Source: JANRLJ01 sp033762735 | GTDB lineage: Bacteria > Chloroflexota > Anaerolineae > Aggregatilineales > Phototrophicaceae | NCBI GenBank assembly: GCA_033762735.1 | Contig: JANRLJ010000040.1 | Location: 1 to 64,000, forward strand | Reading direction: 5' to 3' | DNA: 64,000 nt | In this document: positions 18,267 through 26,496 of the stretch, piece after piece | Position numbering within the stretch: the first letter of the stretch is position 1 | Layout of the letters: each line of letters opens with the position of its first letter | Notes under the pieces: generated by a model | The model's input: only the letters and a program-made list of their open reading frames with translations | Told to the model about the DNA's origin: nothing | Database searches by the model: none | Made by a program: the position numbers and the translations under genes

Positions 18267-19556
18267 ATGGCAATTTCACGAATTGCGATGGTGAGTGTGC
18301 ATACCAGCCCGCTTGCGCCGCTGGGTGGCAAGAAGACGGGCGGGATGAATGTGTATATCCGCGAACTGGCGCAGGAATTGGGTCGGCGCGGCATTGGCGT
18401 GGATATCTACACCCGCCGCACGGCACCCGGCCAGCCCGACGTGGACACCTCGCTCGGCGAAAATGTGCGCGTGATCCATGTGTTCGCTGGTCCAGCGCAA
18501 CCCCTCGACCCGAATGAAGTGTATCCCTATTTGCAGCAGTTTGCGGCGGGCATCATCGCCTTCACCACCCGCCACCCCGCCCGCTATGACCTCGTCTACA
18601 GCCACTACTGGCTGAGTGGATGGGTCGCCAATAAGCTGAAAGAGGTGTGGAACACGCCCTTTATTCAGATGTTCCACACGCTCGGCCACATGAAGAATCG
18701 CATTGACGGCAGCAGCAAGCCGTCCATGCGTTCGATGCTGCCCGACACGCGCATTACCCTGGAAAATCAGATTGTGGCCTGGGCAGACCGGATCATCGCT
18801 GCGACTCCCGCCGAACACGCACAGTTGTTGTGGCTGTACCGGGCGGATGCACGCAAAATCACGATTGTGCCGCCGGGAGTGGATGCCGACCGCTTCCGTC
18901 CGATTCCGCGTGAAGAGGCTAAAGCCCGGCTGAACCTGTCGCCGGAAGATCAACTGCTGCTGTTCGTGGGGCGCATTGAACCCCTGAAAGCGGTGGATAC
19001 CATTCTGGAAGCGATCAACCTCATCCGTCAGCAGCAGCCCGAAGCACTGGAACATACGCAGGTCGCCATCATTGGGGGTGATCCCGACAACCCGGCGGAT
19101 AAGGAACTGTCACGGCTGCGGGCGCTGACCGAACAGTTGAACCTGGCTGATCTGGTGGATTTCCTGGGCGCGAAAGATCATCAGTGGTTGGCCTATTACT
19201 ACGCGGCAGCCACGACCGTGATTATGCCCTCGGACTATGAATCCTTTGGGATGGTCGCGCTGGAAGCGATGGCATCTGGAACACCCGTGATCGCGTCCGG
19301 TGTGGGCGGGCTGGCGTTTCTGGTGGAAGACGAACGCACCGGGTTTCTCGTCCCCGTGCGTGAACCTGCCGCGCTGGCTGAACGAATCATTGCACTGCTG
19401 ACACATCCACAGCAGCGGGAGGAAATGGGCCAGAACGCGGCGGAACTGGCCCGTACCTATGCGTGGTCAAATATCGCGGATCGACTGCTGCCTATCTTCG
19501 AAGATGTCGCAGCACGGCGCTCAGCCTCGAACGCCTTCAGCCACCATAGGCATTAG
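18267..19556 (+). CDS. Glycosyltransferase GT4 (MshA/sucrose-synthase-like)
   Basis: 429 aa. The N-terminus has the acceptor loop LGGKKTGGMNVYIRELAQEL, which is characteristic of GT4 enzymes related to MshA and sucrose-phosphate synthases. The C-terminal donor domain has FVGRIEPLK and the E-x7-E motif ESFGMVALE within MPSDYESFGMVALEAMASG. It likely uses a UDP- or ADP-sugar donor with retention of configuration. GTG 18264 or ATG 18267 is the start, with AAAGGA upstream. It is probably in an operon with the FemAB-like gene. Its last 20 nt overlap the convergent gene at 19537. Confidence 0.87.
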   Translation: MAISRIAMVSVHTSPLAPLGGKKTGGMNVYIRELAQELGRRGIGVDIYTRRTAPGQPDVDTSLGENVRVIHVFAGPAQPLDPNEVYPYLQQFAAGIIAFTTRHPARYDLVYSHYWLSGWVANKLKEVWNTPFIQMFHTLGHMKNRIDGSSKPSMRSMLPDTRITLENQIVAWADRIIAATPAEHAQLLWLYRADARKITIVPPGVDADRFRPIPREEAKARLNLSPEDQLLLFVGRIEPLKAVDTILEAINLIRQQQPEALEHTQVAIIGGDPDNPADKELSRLRALTEQLNLADLVDFLGAKDHQWLAYYYAAATTVIMPSDYESFGMVALEAMASGTPVIASGVGGLAFLVEDERTGFLVPVREPAALAERIIALLTHPQQREEMGQNAAELARTYAWSNIADRLLPIFEDVAARRSASNAFSHHRH

Positions 19557-19851
19557 GCGTATCGGTCACGGCAACGAGGATGAAGGGGTCTTTCTGCTCG
19601 ATTTCGATCACTTCCTCCTCGGCGATGACGGTCTGTCCCTTATAGTACAGAATGTCGTTGAAGCCGTCATAGCGGTAGCGACGCTTCACCCAACCATACA
19701 GGTTGTGGCGGAAAACGGTATCGAACTGTACCGCTTCATCTTCGGCAATAATCGTTTCCCCGACAATCCACACTGGCGCGTACTGCTCCAGATGCAGTTT
19801 GACCTTCGCGTTGCGCTTTCTCAGCAGGGCGTCTTTCGTTAGCATTGGCAT
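19537..19851 (-). CDS. Small uncharacterised protein (104 aa)
   Basis: The protein is beta-rich, and no known motif is recognised. Two similar segments occur, VWIVGETIIAEDEAVQFDT and ILYYKGQTVIAEEEVIEIE, suggesting an internal duplication of a small barrel-like unit (Y/V-x-G-x-T-I/V-I-A-E-x-E). The ATG at 19851 follows AAGGACAGTACA. The gene ends inside the last codons of the convergent glycosyltransferase. It is soluble by sequence. The function is unknown. Confidence 0.65.
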   Translation of the reverse strand: MPMLTKDALLRKRNAKVKLHLEQYAPVWIVGETIIAEDEAVQFDTVFRHNLYGWVKRRYRYDGFNDILYYKGQTVIAEEEVIEIEQKDPFILVAVTDTPNAYGG

Positions 19852-19996
19852 TGTACTGTCCTTGCGACCATCAGAATTTCCCCTCATTGTAACGACGCAG
19901 ACGCTGCTTCGGCAAGCGCGTAGGCAAGCCGTCATGTTCAGCACATTTTCTGCCGCTATAATGCCTTCGGCAAACGAAGGTTGAGGGTAAGGTACA

Positions 19997-21655
19997 ATGC
20001 GGCGGACTTTCTGGCGGGGCATCATCGCGCTTGTGAGCGCAAGCGTCTGTTTGGGCATCGTGCTGACAGCGCTCACGACAACATCGCAGGGTGATGTGAC
20101 CACACAACTGCTTAATCTGCTGAACGCAGAGCGGCAGGCACTCGGCATCCCACCTCTCACGGCAAACGCTGCATTGATCGCTGCCGCCCAGCGCCACAGC
20201 CAGGATATGGCCGCGAACAATTTCCTGGAGCATGTGGGTTCGGATGGCTCACAGTTCTGGCAGCGTGTGAGCGATGCGGGCTACAACATGACGGCGGGAG
20301 CAGAAAACGTGCTGTCCCGTTCTGACGCGGACATTGCTTCTGCTTACAACCAGTGGCGGGAAAGCCCAGGTCATTTCACCAATATGGTGAACCCCGTCTA
20401 TCAGGAAATCGGCGTGGCCTTTGCCCAATCCACCACAGGCACGGTGTATTTCACGATGGTGCTGGCCGCTCGCGCCGATTTTGTGACCTCAACGACGACC
20501 CCCGCACCCACGAACACCAATCCGCCAACATCGACGCCTTTACCACCGACCGTTACATCGCCCGCACCTACGCTGCTCCCCACCAATACAATTCCACCCA
20601 CCGTCGCTGTAACCCCTGCTTCGACGACCTCAACCAGCGGTTTGAAGCTGCTCGACCTTACTGGATTGGTAGTGCGTTCCTTCCTGGTTCAACTTCTGCA
20701 AACCCTGGACACGCCGCAGGTTGCGGTGCTGCCCTCGCCGACACCTGCGCCAACGACCACCCCTACCCTGACGCCATTCCCAACCATCACGCCTGTGCTG
20801 GCAACGCCGACGCCAATCCCCTCATTTGAAGTCCGCCTGATTTACGACTACACCAGCTTTACTTTACTGAACGCATCCGGGCGAACGCTGTATCTGAATG
20901 GATTAACGTTTGAGGGGATGACCAGCACCTTATCGATTGAACGCTGGCAGAATGACTTCCTGAGTGCGCCGCTGGAAGCTTTCCCGGCGGGGGGATGCCT
21001 GCAAACGTGGGATTTCGATACAGTGGAGATTCTCTCGCCTCCCCCCGACTGCCGCACCCGGCATAGCTGGATAGGCATTCCGGCGGAGCAGGTCTTCTGG
21101 CGCGAAGGCGATATTTTCACGGTTTATCAGGATGGGGAAGCAGTCACCGTCTGCACCATTCGATTGGGAGAATGTGGGTTTAACCTCTCAGATCGGCTGC
21201 CTGCGTTCACACAGGCAACGCCGCCTTCTGTACCCGCTGCGACCCAGTCCGCGATGATTGTACCGACGGCAGTCCCTACAGGCGCGGCGGATGTCCAGCT
21301 TTTGTATTCACCGCAGGCCTTCACGCTGCTCAACACATCGGACGGCAACCTCAATCTGGCTGGCCTGAGCTTTGCCAGCAGCAGTGGGTCGCTTGTGATC
21401 AGCGCCTGGGAGACGGACTTTCTTTCGCGTCCGCTGGCGGATTTTCCTCCGGCAGACTGTTTGCAGGCCTTCCCCATTTCCGAACAGGATTACCCACCCA
21501 AACCCGCGCAGTGTGACACGCGCCATTCGTGGATTGTGGTGAACGCGACAGGCGGATTCTGGCTCAACACGGAGTCATTCACCGTCAACTGGAATGGGAC
21601 AGCGCTTACAACTTGTTCGATCAGCGCGGGCGTGTGTAACCTAGACCTGCCATAA
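19997..21655 (+). CDS. Secreted CAP/SCP-domain protein with duplicated C-terminal domain
   Basis: 552 aa. An N-terminal signal anchor (GIIALVSASVCLGIVLTAL) is followed by a CAP domain (about 35-160) of the YkwD type: LLNLLNAERQ, RHSQDMAANNFLEHVG, GENVLS, and WRESPGHFTNM with the conserved His/Glu residues. A Thr/Pro linker leads to two homologous units of about 115 residues (about 275-405 and 432-552). Each starts RLIYD/QLLYS, contains FTLLN, SW..DFLS.PL, a Cys in the CLQ motif, DCRTRHSWI or QCDTRHSWI, and ends with a second Cys pair (CTIRLGEC, CSISAGVC). The unit is not a family I recognise. The ATG at 19997 has GGTAAGG upstream. Location is extracellular or surface bound. Confidence 0.87.
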   Translation: MRRTFWRGIIALVSASVCLGIVLTALTTTSQGDVTTQLLNLLNAERQALGIPPLTANAALIAAAQRHSQDMAANNFLEHVGSDGSQFWQRVSDAGYNMTAGAENVLSRSDADIASAYNQWRESPGHFTNMVNPVYQEIGVAFAQSTTGTVYFTMVLAARADFVTSTTTPAPTNTNPPTSTPLPPTVTSPAPTLLPTNTIPPTVAVTPASTTSTSGLKLLDLTGLVVRSFLVQLLQTLDTPQVAVLPSPTPAPTTTPTLTPFPTITPVLATPTPIPSFEVRLIYDYTSFTLLNASGRTLYLNGLTFEGMTSTLSIERWQNDFLSAPLEAFPAGGCLQTWDFDTVEILSPPPDCRTRHSWIGIPAEQVFWREGDIFTVYQDGEAVTVCTIRLGECGFNLSDRLPAFTQATPPSVPAATQSAMIVPTAVPTGAADVQLLYSPQAFTLLNTSDGNLNLAGLSFASSSGSLVISAWETDFLSRPLADFPPADCLQAFPISEQDYPPKPAQCDTRHSWIVVNATGGFWLNTESFTVNWNGTALTTCSISAGVCNLDLP

Positions 21656-21722
21656 AAATCAGGAGCAGGTTATAAAGCCTGCCCTGCGCAAACTATTCTT
21701 GCTGATTTCAGAAAACGCGGCT

Positions 21723-23021
21723 CTATTCACACCCCAACCGGAGGAATTCGGCGATGACAGCGGCATAGGCCTCAGCATCATCGGTTTCAATCGTGTCCAT
21801 CCGTGCCTGTAGCTGCTCACAGGTCACTTCGGCTTCACCTTCCCCAGTGCCAGCCCCGGCATTCTCCCCCCCGCCTTCGGCATTCGTACCGCCACTGGAT
21901 TCTGCCTCGCTGAGCCGAACGCCATCCAGCCAGTTCTGATACGCCAGTTCGCCAAACTCCAGCGTGGGAATGATGATATTGTAATTGATAATGTCCGACG
22001 GCAGTTGTTCGAGGATGGCCGTGAACTGCTGATCGGGAAGCTGAATCGGACGAAGTTGTTCCGTCGTTGGCGGCGCGACAATCGTCCCGTCCTCACTGGT
22101 TTCCACCGTGCCGACCACCCCTGCCGGAATTTCCACCCCATCGACAACCGCGAATCCATCCAGCACCATAATTTCCAGCGTGTCGTCTTCGGTCTGCCGC
22201 AGAATCACGGTCGAGCCGATTTCAATATCCGCGCCGTTCACGTTCAGGCTGACGCGCACATTCCCCGGCCCCTGAATTGCCAGCATATCCGGTGCCTCGC
22301 TGCATCCGGCATCACCCAGTCCGCCGGTGAAGTAAAAGGCCTGCATCGGGGAACGGCTTTCGTCGGTGATAACGGGCAGTTCATCCGGATTACCCTCGAC
22401 GACCGTCACCAGCGAACGGTTAATCCAGGCGGGTGCATCCTCCGCCAGAACGCGCAGCCATTCACCATCCGCGCTAAGGCCATCCGCTTCCAGAGCGATA
22501 CCCGCCTGTGCAGCGCCGACAACATTAAAATTTGTGCCGGGGCCGCTACGCAGGTTGGCATTGGTGGTGCTGGCGACCGAAGCGGTCACAACCCCCACGT
22601 CAACCGCATCTTCTGGCGCAACCGCGTTTTCAACCCCCGCCTGACCCATCAGGATAAACACCACGCCCTGCCCCGGCAGCGTACCGGGCACATTGGCCTG
22701 CACGTTGAGCAAGGCCACACCCCATGTCTCCCCGTCAATATCCAGCGGCGTGGTTTCAATCGACTGGAACTCGATCAGCGGTTCCTGTGCGGCGGGGATT
22801 GCAAAATAATCTTCCGGTTTTTCGGTAAAAAAGGCAGAGCGTACCAGATTGTAGCCGTAGCAGGCAGAGTTGCGTCCCATATTGGCGCAGTTCTGGTCGA
22901 TCTGTTCCAGCGCATCCTCAACAATCGCGGGACAGGTTGCCTGACCGGGAATTTGCGCTGCTGCGGGGACATGCACCGATAGCAAAATCACGACCACGAT
23001 GACAAAGCTGAGAAAACGCAT
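21723..23021 (-). CDS. Secreted SH3-domain protein
   Basis: 432 aa. A signal peptide (FVIVVVILLSVHVPAAAQ) precedes a region with several Cys (CPAIVEDALEQIDQNC). A clear bacterial SH3 domain lies around residues 150-210 (TNANLRSGPGTNFNVVGAA, WLRVLAEDAPAWINRSLV). A beta-rich region follows, with a FecR-like feel (TVILRQTEDDTLEIMVLDGFAVVDG), and then a Gly/Glu-rich, low-complexity tail ending with CEQLQARMD and a final Cys. The ATG at 23021 is preceded by GAGG. This architecture is common in Chloroflexota secretomes. The role is unknown, probably envelope-associated. Confidence 0.8.
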   Translation of the reverse strand: MRFLSFVIVVVILLSVHVPAAAQIPGQATCPAIVEDALEQIDQNCANMGRNSACYGYNLVRSAFFTEKPEDYFAIPAAQEPLIEFQSIETTPLDIDGETWGVALLNVQANVPGTLPGQGVVFILMGQAGVENAVAPEDAVDVGVVTASVASTTNANLRSGPGTNFNVVGAAQAGIALEADGLSADGEWLRVLAEDAPAWINRSLVTVVEGNPDELPVITDESRSPMQAFYFTGGLGDAGCSEAPDMLAIQGPGNVRVSLNVNGADIEIGSTVILRQTEDDTLEIMVLDGFAVVDGVEIPAGVVGTVETSEDGTIVAPPTTEQLRPIQLPDQQFTAILEQLPSDIINYNIIIPTLEFGELAYQNWLDGVRLSEAESSGGTNAEGGGENAGAGTGEGEAEVTCEQLQARMDTIETDDAEAYAAVIAEFLRLGCE

Positions 23022-23165
23022 GAGCTTTTACCTCACATCATAAAACAGTCGTTATGAGCAGAAGTATAGCACTGAGCTACTAATTCAGGGGGATGGGGGT
23101 GTTCACCTGGAATAAGCAGGGCGAACACATCAAATTCTGCAAATAGGCCAAGAAAGTTCAGTATA

Positions 23166-23232
23166 AACCACGAAGGCGCAAAGAACACAAAGATTTTTTT
23201 CTCGTCTTCGTGTCCTTCGTGCCTTTGTGGTT
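23166..23232. repeat. Imperfect inverted repeat (cacgaagg...cctttgtgg)
   Basis: The arm aaccacgaaggcgcaaag (from 23166) pairs with ctttgtggtt-ending sequence at 23210-23232, with about 4 mismatches over 23 bp. This is an AT-rich dispersed element of a kind seen in several intergenic gaps here (compare 35590-35690). The rest of 23022-23298 holds nothing else I can support. Confidence 0.5.
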
Positions 23233-23298
23233 CAACAAAGTTCTTTAGAGTGTCGTCGAGTTTTGATGCAATCGCCCTGTTGGAATAAGTCCGAGTGC

Positions 23299-23326
23299 TT
23301 GACAAGTTTTAAGGCCGCGTTATCCT
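23299..23326 (+). promoter_or_regulatory. Promoter of the argGH leader
   Basis: A perfect -35 TTGACA (23299-23304), a 16-nt spacer and a -10 TATCCT (23321-23326) are visible. Transcription would start about 23333-23335, at or next to the leader-peptide ATG, so the leader mRNA may be leaderless. Confidence 0.65.
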
Positions 23327-23334
23327 TATACACC

Positions 23335-23427
23335 ATGATGATTGATGACCATGTTCTGATCCGCCGCGACCGTCGCAGCCGCACTCACATACAGGAGTTC
23401 GGGTTGTTCGGCCTGTCGGTCAGCTAG
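23335..23427 (+). CDS. Arginine-rich leader peptide of argGH (attenuator)
   Basis: A 30-codon open frame that starts ATG-ATG and contains the cluster RRDRRSR at residues 10-16 (five Arg codons in seven: cgc, cgc, cgt, cgc, cgc). It ends 25 nt before a strong terminator, with argG starting about 50 nt further on. The pattern of control codons followed by a terminator then a matching biosynthetic gene is classical ribosome-mediated attenuation. Stalling at the Arg codons when charged tRNA-Arg is low would favour antitermination. No ribosome-binding site precedes the ATG, which fits leaderless initiation. The peptide itself is not expected to have another role. Confidence 0.75.
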   Translation: MMIDDHVLIRRDRRSRTHIQEFGLFGLSVS

Positions 23428-23452
23428 ACATCGTCACCAGACGAAGACACTG

Positions 23453-23483
23453 AAACCCCGGACGCAAAACGCCGGGGTTTTTT
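23453..23483 (+). terminator. Attenuator terminator upstream of argG
   Basis: A 9-bp stem (aaaccccgg/ccggggttt) with a 10-nt loop is followed by six T. Sequence 23397-23405 (gttcgggtt), inside the leader peptide frame, can pair with 23454-23463 (aaccccggac) with one bulge and one G-U pair. That would form a competing antiterminator. Confidence 0.8.
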
Positions 23484-23534
23484 CGTGTATTGCACAATCG
23501 CAGCAACCTTTACATCCATTCTGGAGGGCATCCC

Positions 23535-24800
23535 ATGAGTCAACGCGACATTAAAAAAGTGGTTCTGGCATACAGCGGCGGGCTGGATACATCCGTCATC
23601 GTCCCCTGGCTGCGCAACAATTATCAGAACTGCGAAGTAATCTGCTTCTGCGCGGATTTAGGCCAGAAGGAAGAACTGGACGGACTGGAAGAAAAGGCCA
23701 AAAAGTCGGGCGCGAGCAAGCTCTACATTCGCGACCTGCGCGAGGAATTCCTGACCGATTTCGTCTTCCCCACTATGCGCGCCGGGGCGATTTACGAGCG
23801 CGAGTATCTGCTGGGCACGTCGTTTGCTCGTCCGCTGATCGCCAAGCACATGGTCGAAATCGCGGAGATCGAAGGCGCGGATGCCGTAGCGCATGGCGCA
23901 ACGGGCAAAGGGAACGATCAGGTGCGCTTTGACTTAACCGTGATGGCACTCAATCCGAAACTGAAGATCGTCGCCCCCTGGCGTGAGTGGGAAATCCGCA
24001 GCCGCGAGGACGCGCTGGCTTATGCCGCCGAGTTCAATGTTCCGGTGACGGCCACCGAAAAATCCATTTACAGCCGCGACCGCAATCTGTTCCACCTCAG
24101 CCATGAAGGCGGTTTGCTGGAAGACCCCTGGAACGAGCCGGAAGAAGTGATGTATCAGCTTACGCGCAGCCCGCTGGATGCGCCGGACGAACCCGCCTAC
24201 ATCGAAATCGGCTTTGAGAAAGGCAACCCGGTTTCCATCAATGGTGAAACCCTCAATCCGGTCGATCTGTTCGAGAAGCTGAACGAGATCGGCGGCGAAC
24301 ACGGCATTGGCCGCATCGATATGGTGGAAAATCGTCTGGTCGGGATGAAAAGCCGGGGCGTGTATGAAACACCGGGCGGGACGATCCTGCGCCGCGCCCA
24401 TCAACTGCTGGAAAGCATCTGCCTCGATAAGCACACCATGCACTATAAGGACTTCCTCGCGGTCAAGTATGCCGAACTGGTCTACAACGGCCTGTGGTAC
24501 ACGCGCCTGCGGGAAGCGCTGGACGCTTTCGTGAGCGTGACGCAGGAGCAGGTCACGGGCGCGGTGCGGCTGAAGCTGTACAAGGGCAACCTGATCTGCG
24601 CCGGGCGCAAGTCCCCGTTCAGCCTGTACCGCGAGGATTACGCCTCCTTCGGTGAGGAAGACGTGTACAACCAGAAGGACGCGGAGGGCTTTATCACGCT
24701 GTTCGGGCTGCCGCTGAAGGTCGAGGCCATGCTCAACATCGACGGCAGCGGGCAGAGCCGCTATCGCACACCCGACTACAGCAAGTTCAAGCGGGACTGA
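23535..24800 (+). CDS. argG: Argininosuccinate synthase
   Basis: 421 aa. It ligates citrulline and aspartate with ATP to argininosuccinate, the penultimate arginine step. The PP-loop AYSGGLDTSV lies near residue 12, and ATGKGNDQVRF carries the substrate-binding region. YSRDRNLFHLSHEGG-type motifs are present, with length normal for the family. The ATG at 23535 follows GGAGG by 7 nt. It is 8 nt upstream of argH and under the Arg-leader attenuator. No other arg gene lies in the window, so the upstream part of the pathway is elsewhere. Confidence 0.96.
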   Translation: MSQRDIKKVVLAYSGGLDTSVIVPWLRNNYQNCEVICFCADLGQKEELDGLEEKAKKSGASKLYIRDLREEFLTDFVFPTMRAGAIYEREYLLGTSFARPLIAKHMVEIAEIEGADAVAHGATGKGNDQVRFDLTVMALNPKLKIVAPWREWEIRSREDALAYAAEFNVPVTATEKSIYSRDRNLFHLSHEGGLLEDPWNEPEEVMYQLTRSPLDAPDEPAYIEIGFEKGNPVSINGETLNPVDLFEKLNEIGGEHGIGRIDMVENRLVGMKSRGVYETPGGTILRRAHQLLESICLDKHTMHYKDFLAVKYAELVYNGLWYTRLREALDAFVSVTQEQVTGAVRLKLYKGNLICAGRKSPFSLYREDYASFGEEDVYNQKDAEGFITLFGLPLKVEAMLNIDGSGQSRYRTPDYSKFKRD

Positions 24801-24808
24801 GGCCGATC

Positions 24809-26185
24809 ATGTCTCTCTGGGGCGGGCGCTTTAGCGAACCAACCGACGAGGATTTACGCGCCCTGAACGACAGCCTCCCGTTCGACCAGCGCCTTTATCG
24901 GCAGGACATCGCGGGCAGCATCGCCTATGCGCGGGCGATTGCGGCGGCTGGGGTCCTCACTGACGAGGAAGCGCAAACGCTGGTCGCTGGGCTGGAGCAG
25001 GTGCGCACCGAATTTGAGAACGGCACCTTTGCCTTTAAAGCGGGCGATGAGGACATTCACACCGCTGTCGAACGCCGCCTGACCGAACTAGTGGGTGCGG
25101 TCGGTGGCAAGCTGCACACCGGGCGCAGCCGCAACGATCAGGTGACGACTGATTTTCGCCTGTGGATGCTGGACGCACTGCGGAAGACGGACACACGGCT
25201 GGCGCAGTTGCAGGCGGCGCTGATCGAAACCGCCGAGCCACACCTGGAAACCGTGATGCCGGGTTATACGCATCTCCAGCCCGCGCAGCCGATCACCGCC
25301 GCGCACTGGCTGATGAGCTTCTTCTGGATGCTGGCGCGTGACCGGGAACGCCTGCGCGACAGTCTGCGCCGCACCTCGGCCTCACCATTAGGTGCGGGGG
25401 CGCTGGCGGGGACGCCACTGGCGGTTGACCGGGAACAGTTAGCGCGTGAACTGGGCTTTGCTTCGGTGATCCCCAACAGCCTGGATGCCGTCAGCGACCG
25501 CGACTTCGTGGCCGAAGCGCTGTTCATGCTGTCGCTGGTGGGGGTGCATCTGAGCCGACTGGCAGAAGACATCATCCTCTACAGCAACCCCAACTTCGGC
25601 TACATCACGCTCAATGACCGCTACAGCACTGGGTCGAGCATTATGCCACAGAAGCGCAACGCCGACCCGATGGAGCTGGCGCGGGGCAAAGCCGGGCGCA
25701 TCATCGGGCGCTTAACCGGGCTGCTGACCACGTTGAAGGGGCTGCCCAGCACCTATAACAAGGACATTCAGGAGGACAAGGAAGCGTTGTTCGACGCGCT
25801 GGATACGCTGGAAAAACTTCTGCCCGTCGTCACCGCCATCATCCGAACGCTGCAACTCAATCCAGCGAAAATGCGGGCGGCGCTGACAGAAGACCTGCTA
25901 GCGACCGATCTGGCAGAGTATCTCGTCCGCAAGGGGCTGCCCTTCCGCCAGGCGCATCATATCGTTGGACAGGTGGTGCGTATTGCAGCGGAACGGGGTA
26001 TCGGCATTTCAAAAGTGCCTTTAGATGAACTTCGCACCCTCTCCGAGTTGTTCATGGAGGATGTGGCGGCGGTCTTCGACTTTGATGAATCCCTAAAGCG
26101 ACGGCGAGCACAGGGTGGCACCGCGCCGGAAGCGGTGCAGGCACAGATCGAGCAGGCGCGGCAGTGGATGCAGCAGCAGTTGTAA
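24809..26185 (+). CDS. argH: Argininosuccinate lyase
   Basis: 458 aa. It cleaves argininosuccinate to arginine and fumarate, completing the pathway begun by the upstream argG. It opens SLWGGRFSEPTDEDL and carries the fumarase/aspartase superfamily signature GSSIMPQKRNADPMEL with the catalytic Ser loop. HTGRSRNDQVTTDFRLW and YTHLQPAQP are the other conserved blocks. Family length is normal, with no fusion to an acetyltransferase. It is separated from argG by 8 nt, so it shares the attenuator. Confidence 0.96.
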   Translation: MSLWGGRFSEPTDEDLRALNDSLPFDQRLYRQDIAGSIAYARAIAAAGVLTDEEAQTLVAGLEQVRTEFENGTFAFKAGDEDIHTAVERRLTELVGAVGGKLHTGRSRNDQVTTDFRLWMLDALRKTDTRLAQLQAALIETAEPHLETVMPGYTHLQPAQPITAAHWLMSFFWMLARDRERLRDSLRRTSASPLGAGALAGTPLAVDREQLARELGFASVIPNSLDAVSDRDFVAEALFMLSLVGVHLSRLAEDIILYSNPNFGYITLNDRYSTGSSIMPQKRNADPMELARGKAGRIIGRLTGLLTTLKGLPSTYNKDIQEDKEALFDALDTLEKLLPVVTAIIRTLQLNPAKMRAALTEDLLATDLAEYLVRKGLPFRQAHHIVGQVVRIAAERGIGISKVPLDELRTLSELFMEDVAAVFDFDESLKRRRAQGGTAPEAVQAQIEQARQWMQQQL

Positions 26186-26254
26186 GACATGCACAACGAA
26201 CACACGGGCAGTTCTATCAATTTTCACGAACTTTACCTTACCCTGACCAATTTG

Positions 26255-26283
26255 TTGACAGGTTGTGCAAGGCTGGTTACGCT
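26255..26283 (+). promoter_or_regulatory. Promoter of the ilv-leu leader
   Basis: A perfect -35 TTGACA (26255-26260), a 17-nt spacer and a -10 TACGCT (26278-26283) predict a start near 26290. That is about 27 nt before the leader-peptide ATG. Confidence 0.7.
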
Positions 26284-26316
26284 ATGCACAATTCATCGCA
26301 ACGAGAGAGTGTTATC

Positions 26317-26385
26317 ATGTCTCGCCTGAGCAGCATCGTCATTATTATCGTCCTTAGCGTACTCGTCCTTATTAGCGGCGGGTAA
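26317..26385 (+). CDS. Ile/Val/Leu-rich leader peptide of the ilv-leu operon
   Basis: A 22-codon frame in which 13 residues are branched-chain amino acids (5 Ile, 4 Val, 4 Leu). The core at residues 7-13 is IVIIIVL and at 15-19 VLVLI. It is preceded by GAGAGTG and followed 50 nt later by a strong terminator and then ilvE. This is the layout of multivalent attenuation leaders such as ilvL. Ribosome stalling at any of the three codon families should prevent termination. The hydrophobic peptide could be mistaken for a small membrane protein, but the terminator and downstream genes argue for a leader. Confidence 0.85.
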   Translation: MSRLSSIVIIIVLSVLVLISGG

Positions 26386-26435
26386 TTACGGCTTGGGCGG
26401 TTGACGGCGAGATCAAACTCGACAGGTAAACTCAG

Positions 26436-26460
26436 AAAACCCCCAAGCCGGGGGTTTTTT
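26436..26460 (+). terminator. Attenuator terminator upstream of ilvE
   Basis: A 9-bp stem (aaaaccccc/gggggtttt) with loop aagcc is followed by a T-run. The segment 26389-26397 (cggcttggg), just after the leader stop codon, is perfectly complementary to 26442-26450 (cccaagccg). It would form the mutually exclusive antiterminator. Confidence 0.88.
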
Positions 26461-26496
26461 CGTTGTTAGGGGCTTTCACAGCATAAAAAGGACAAC

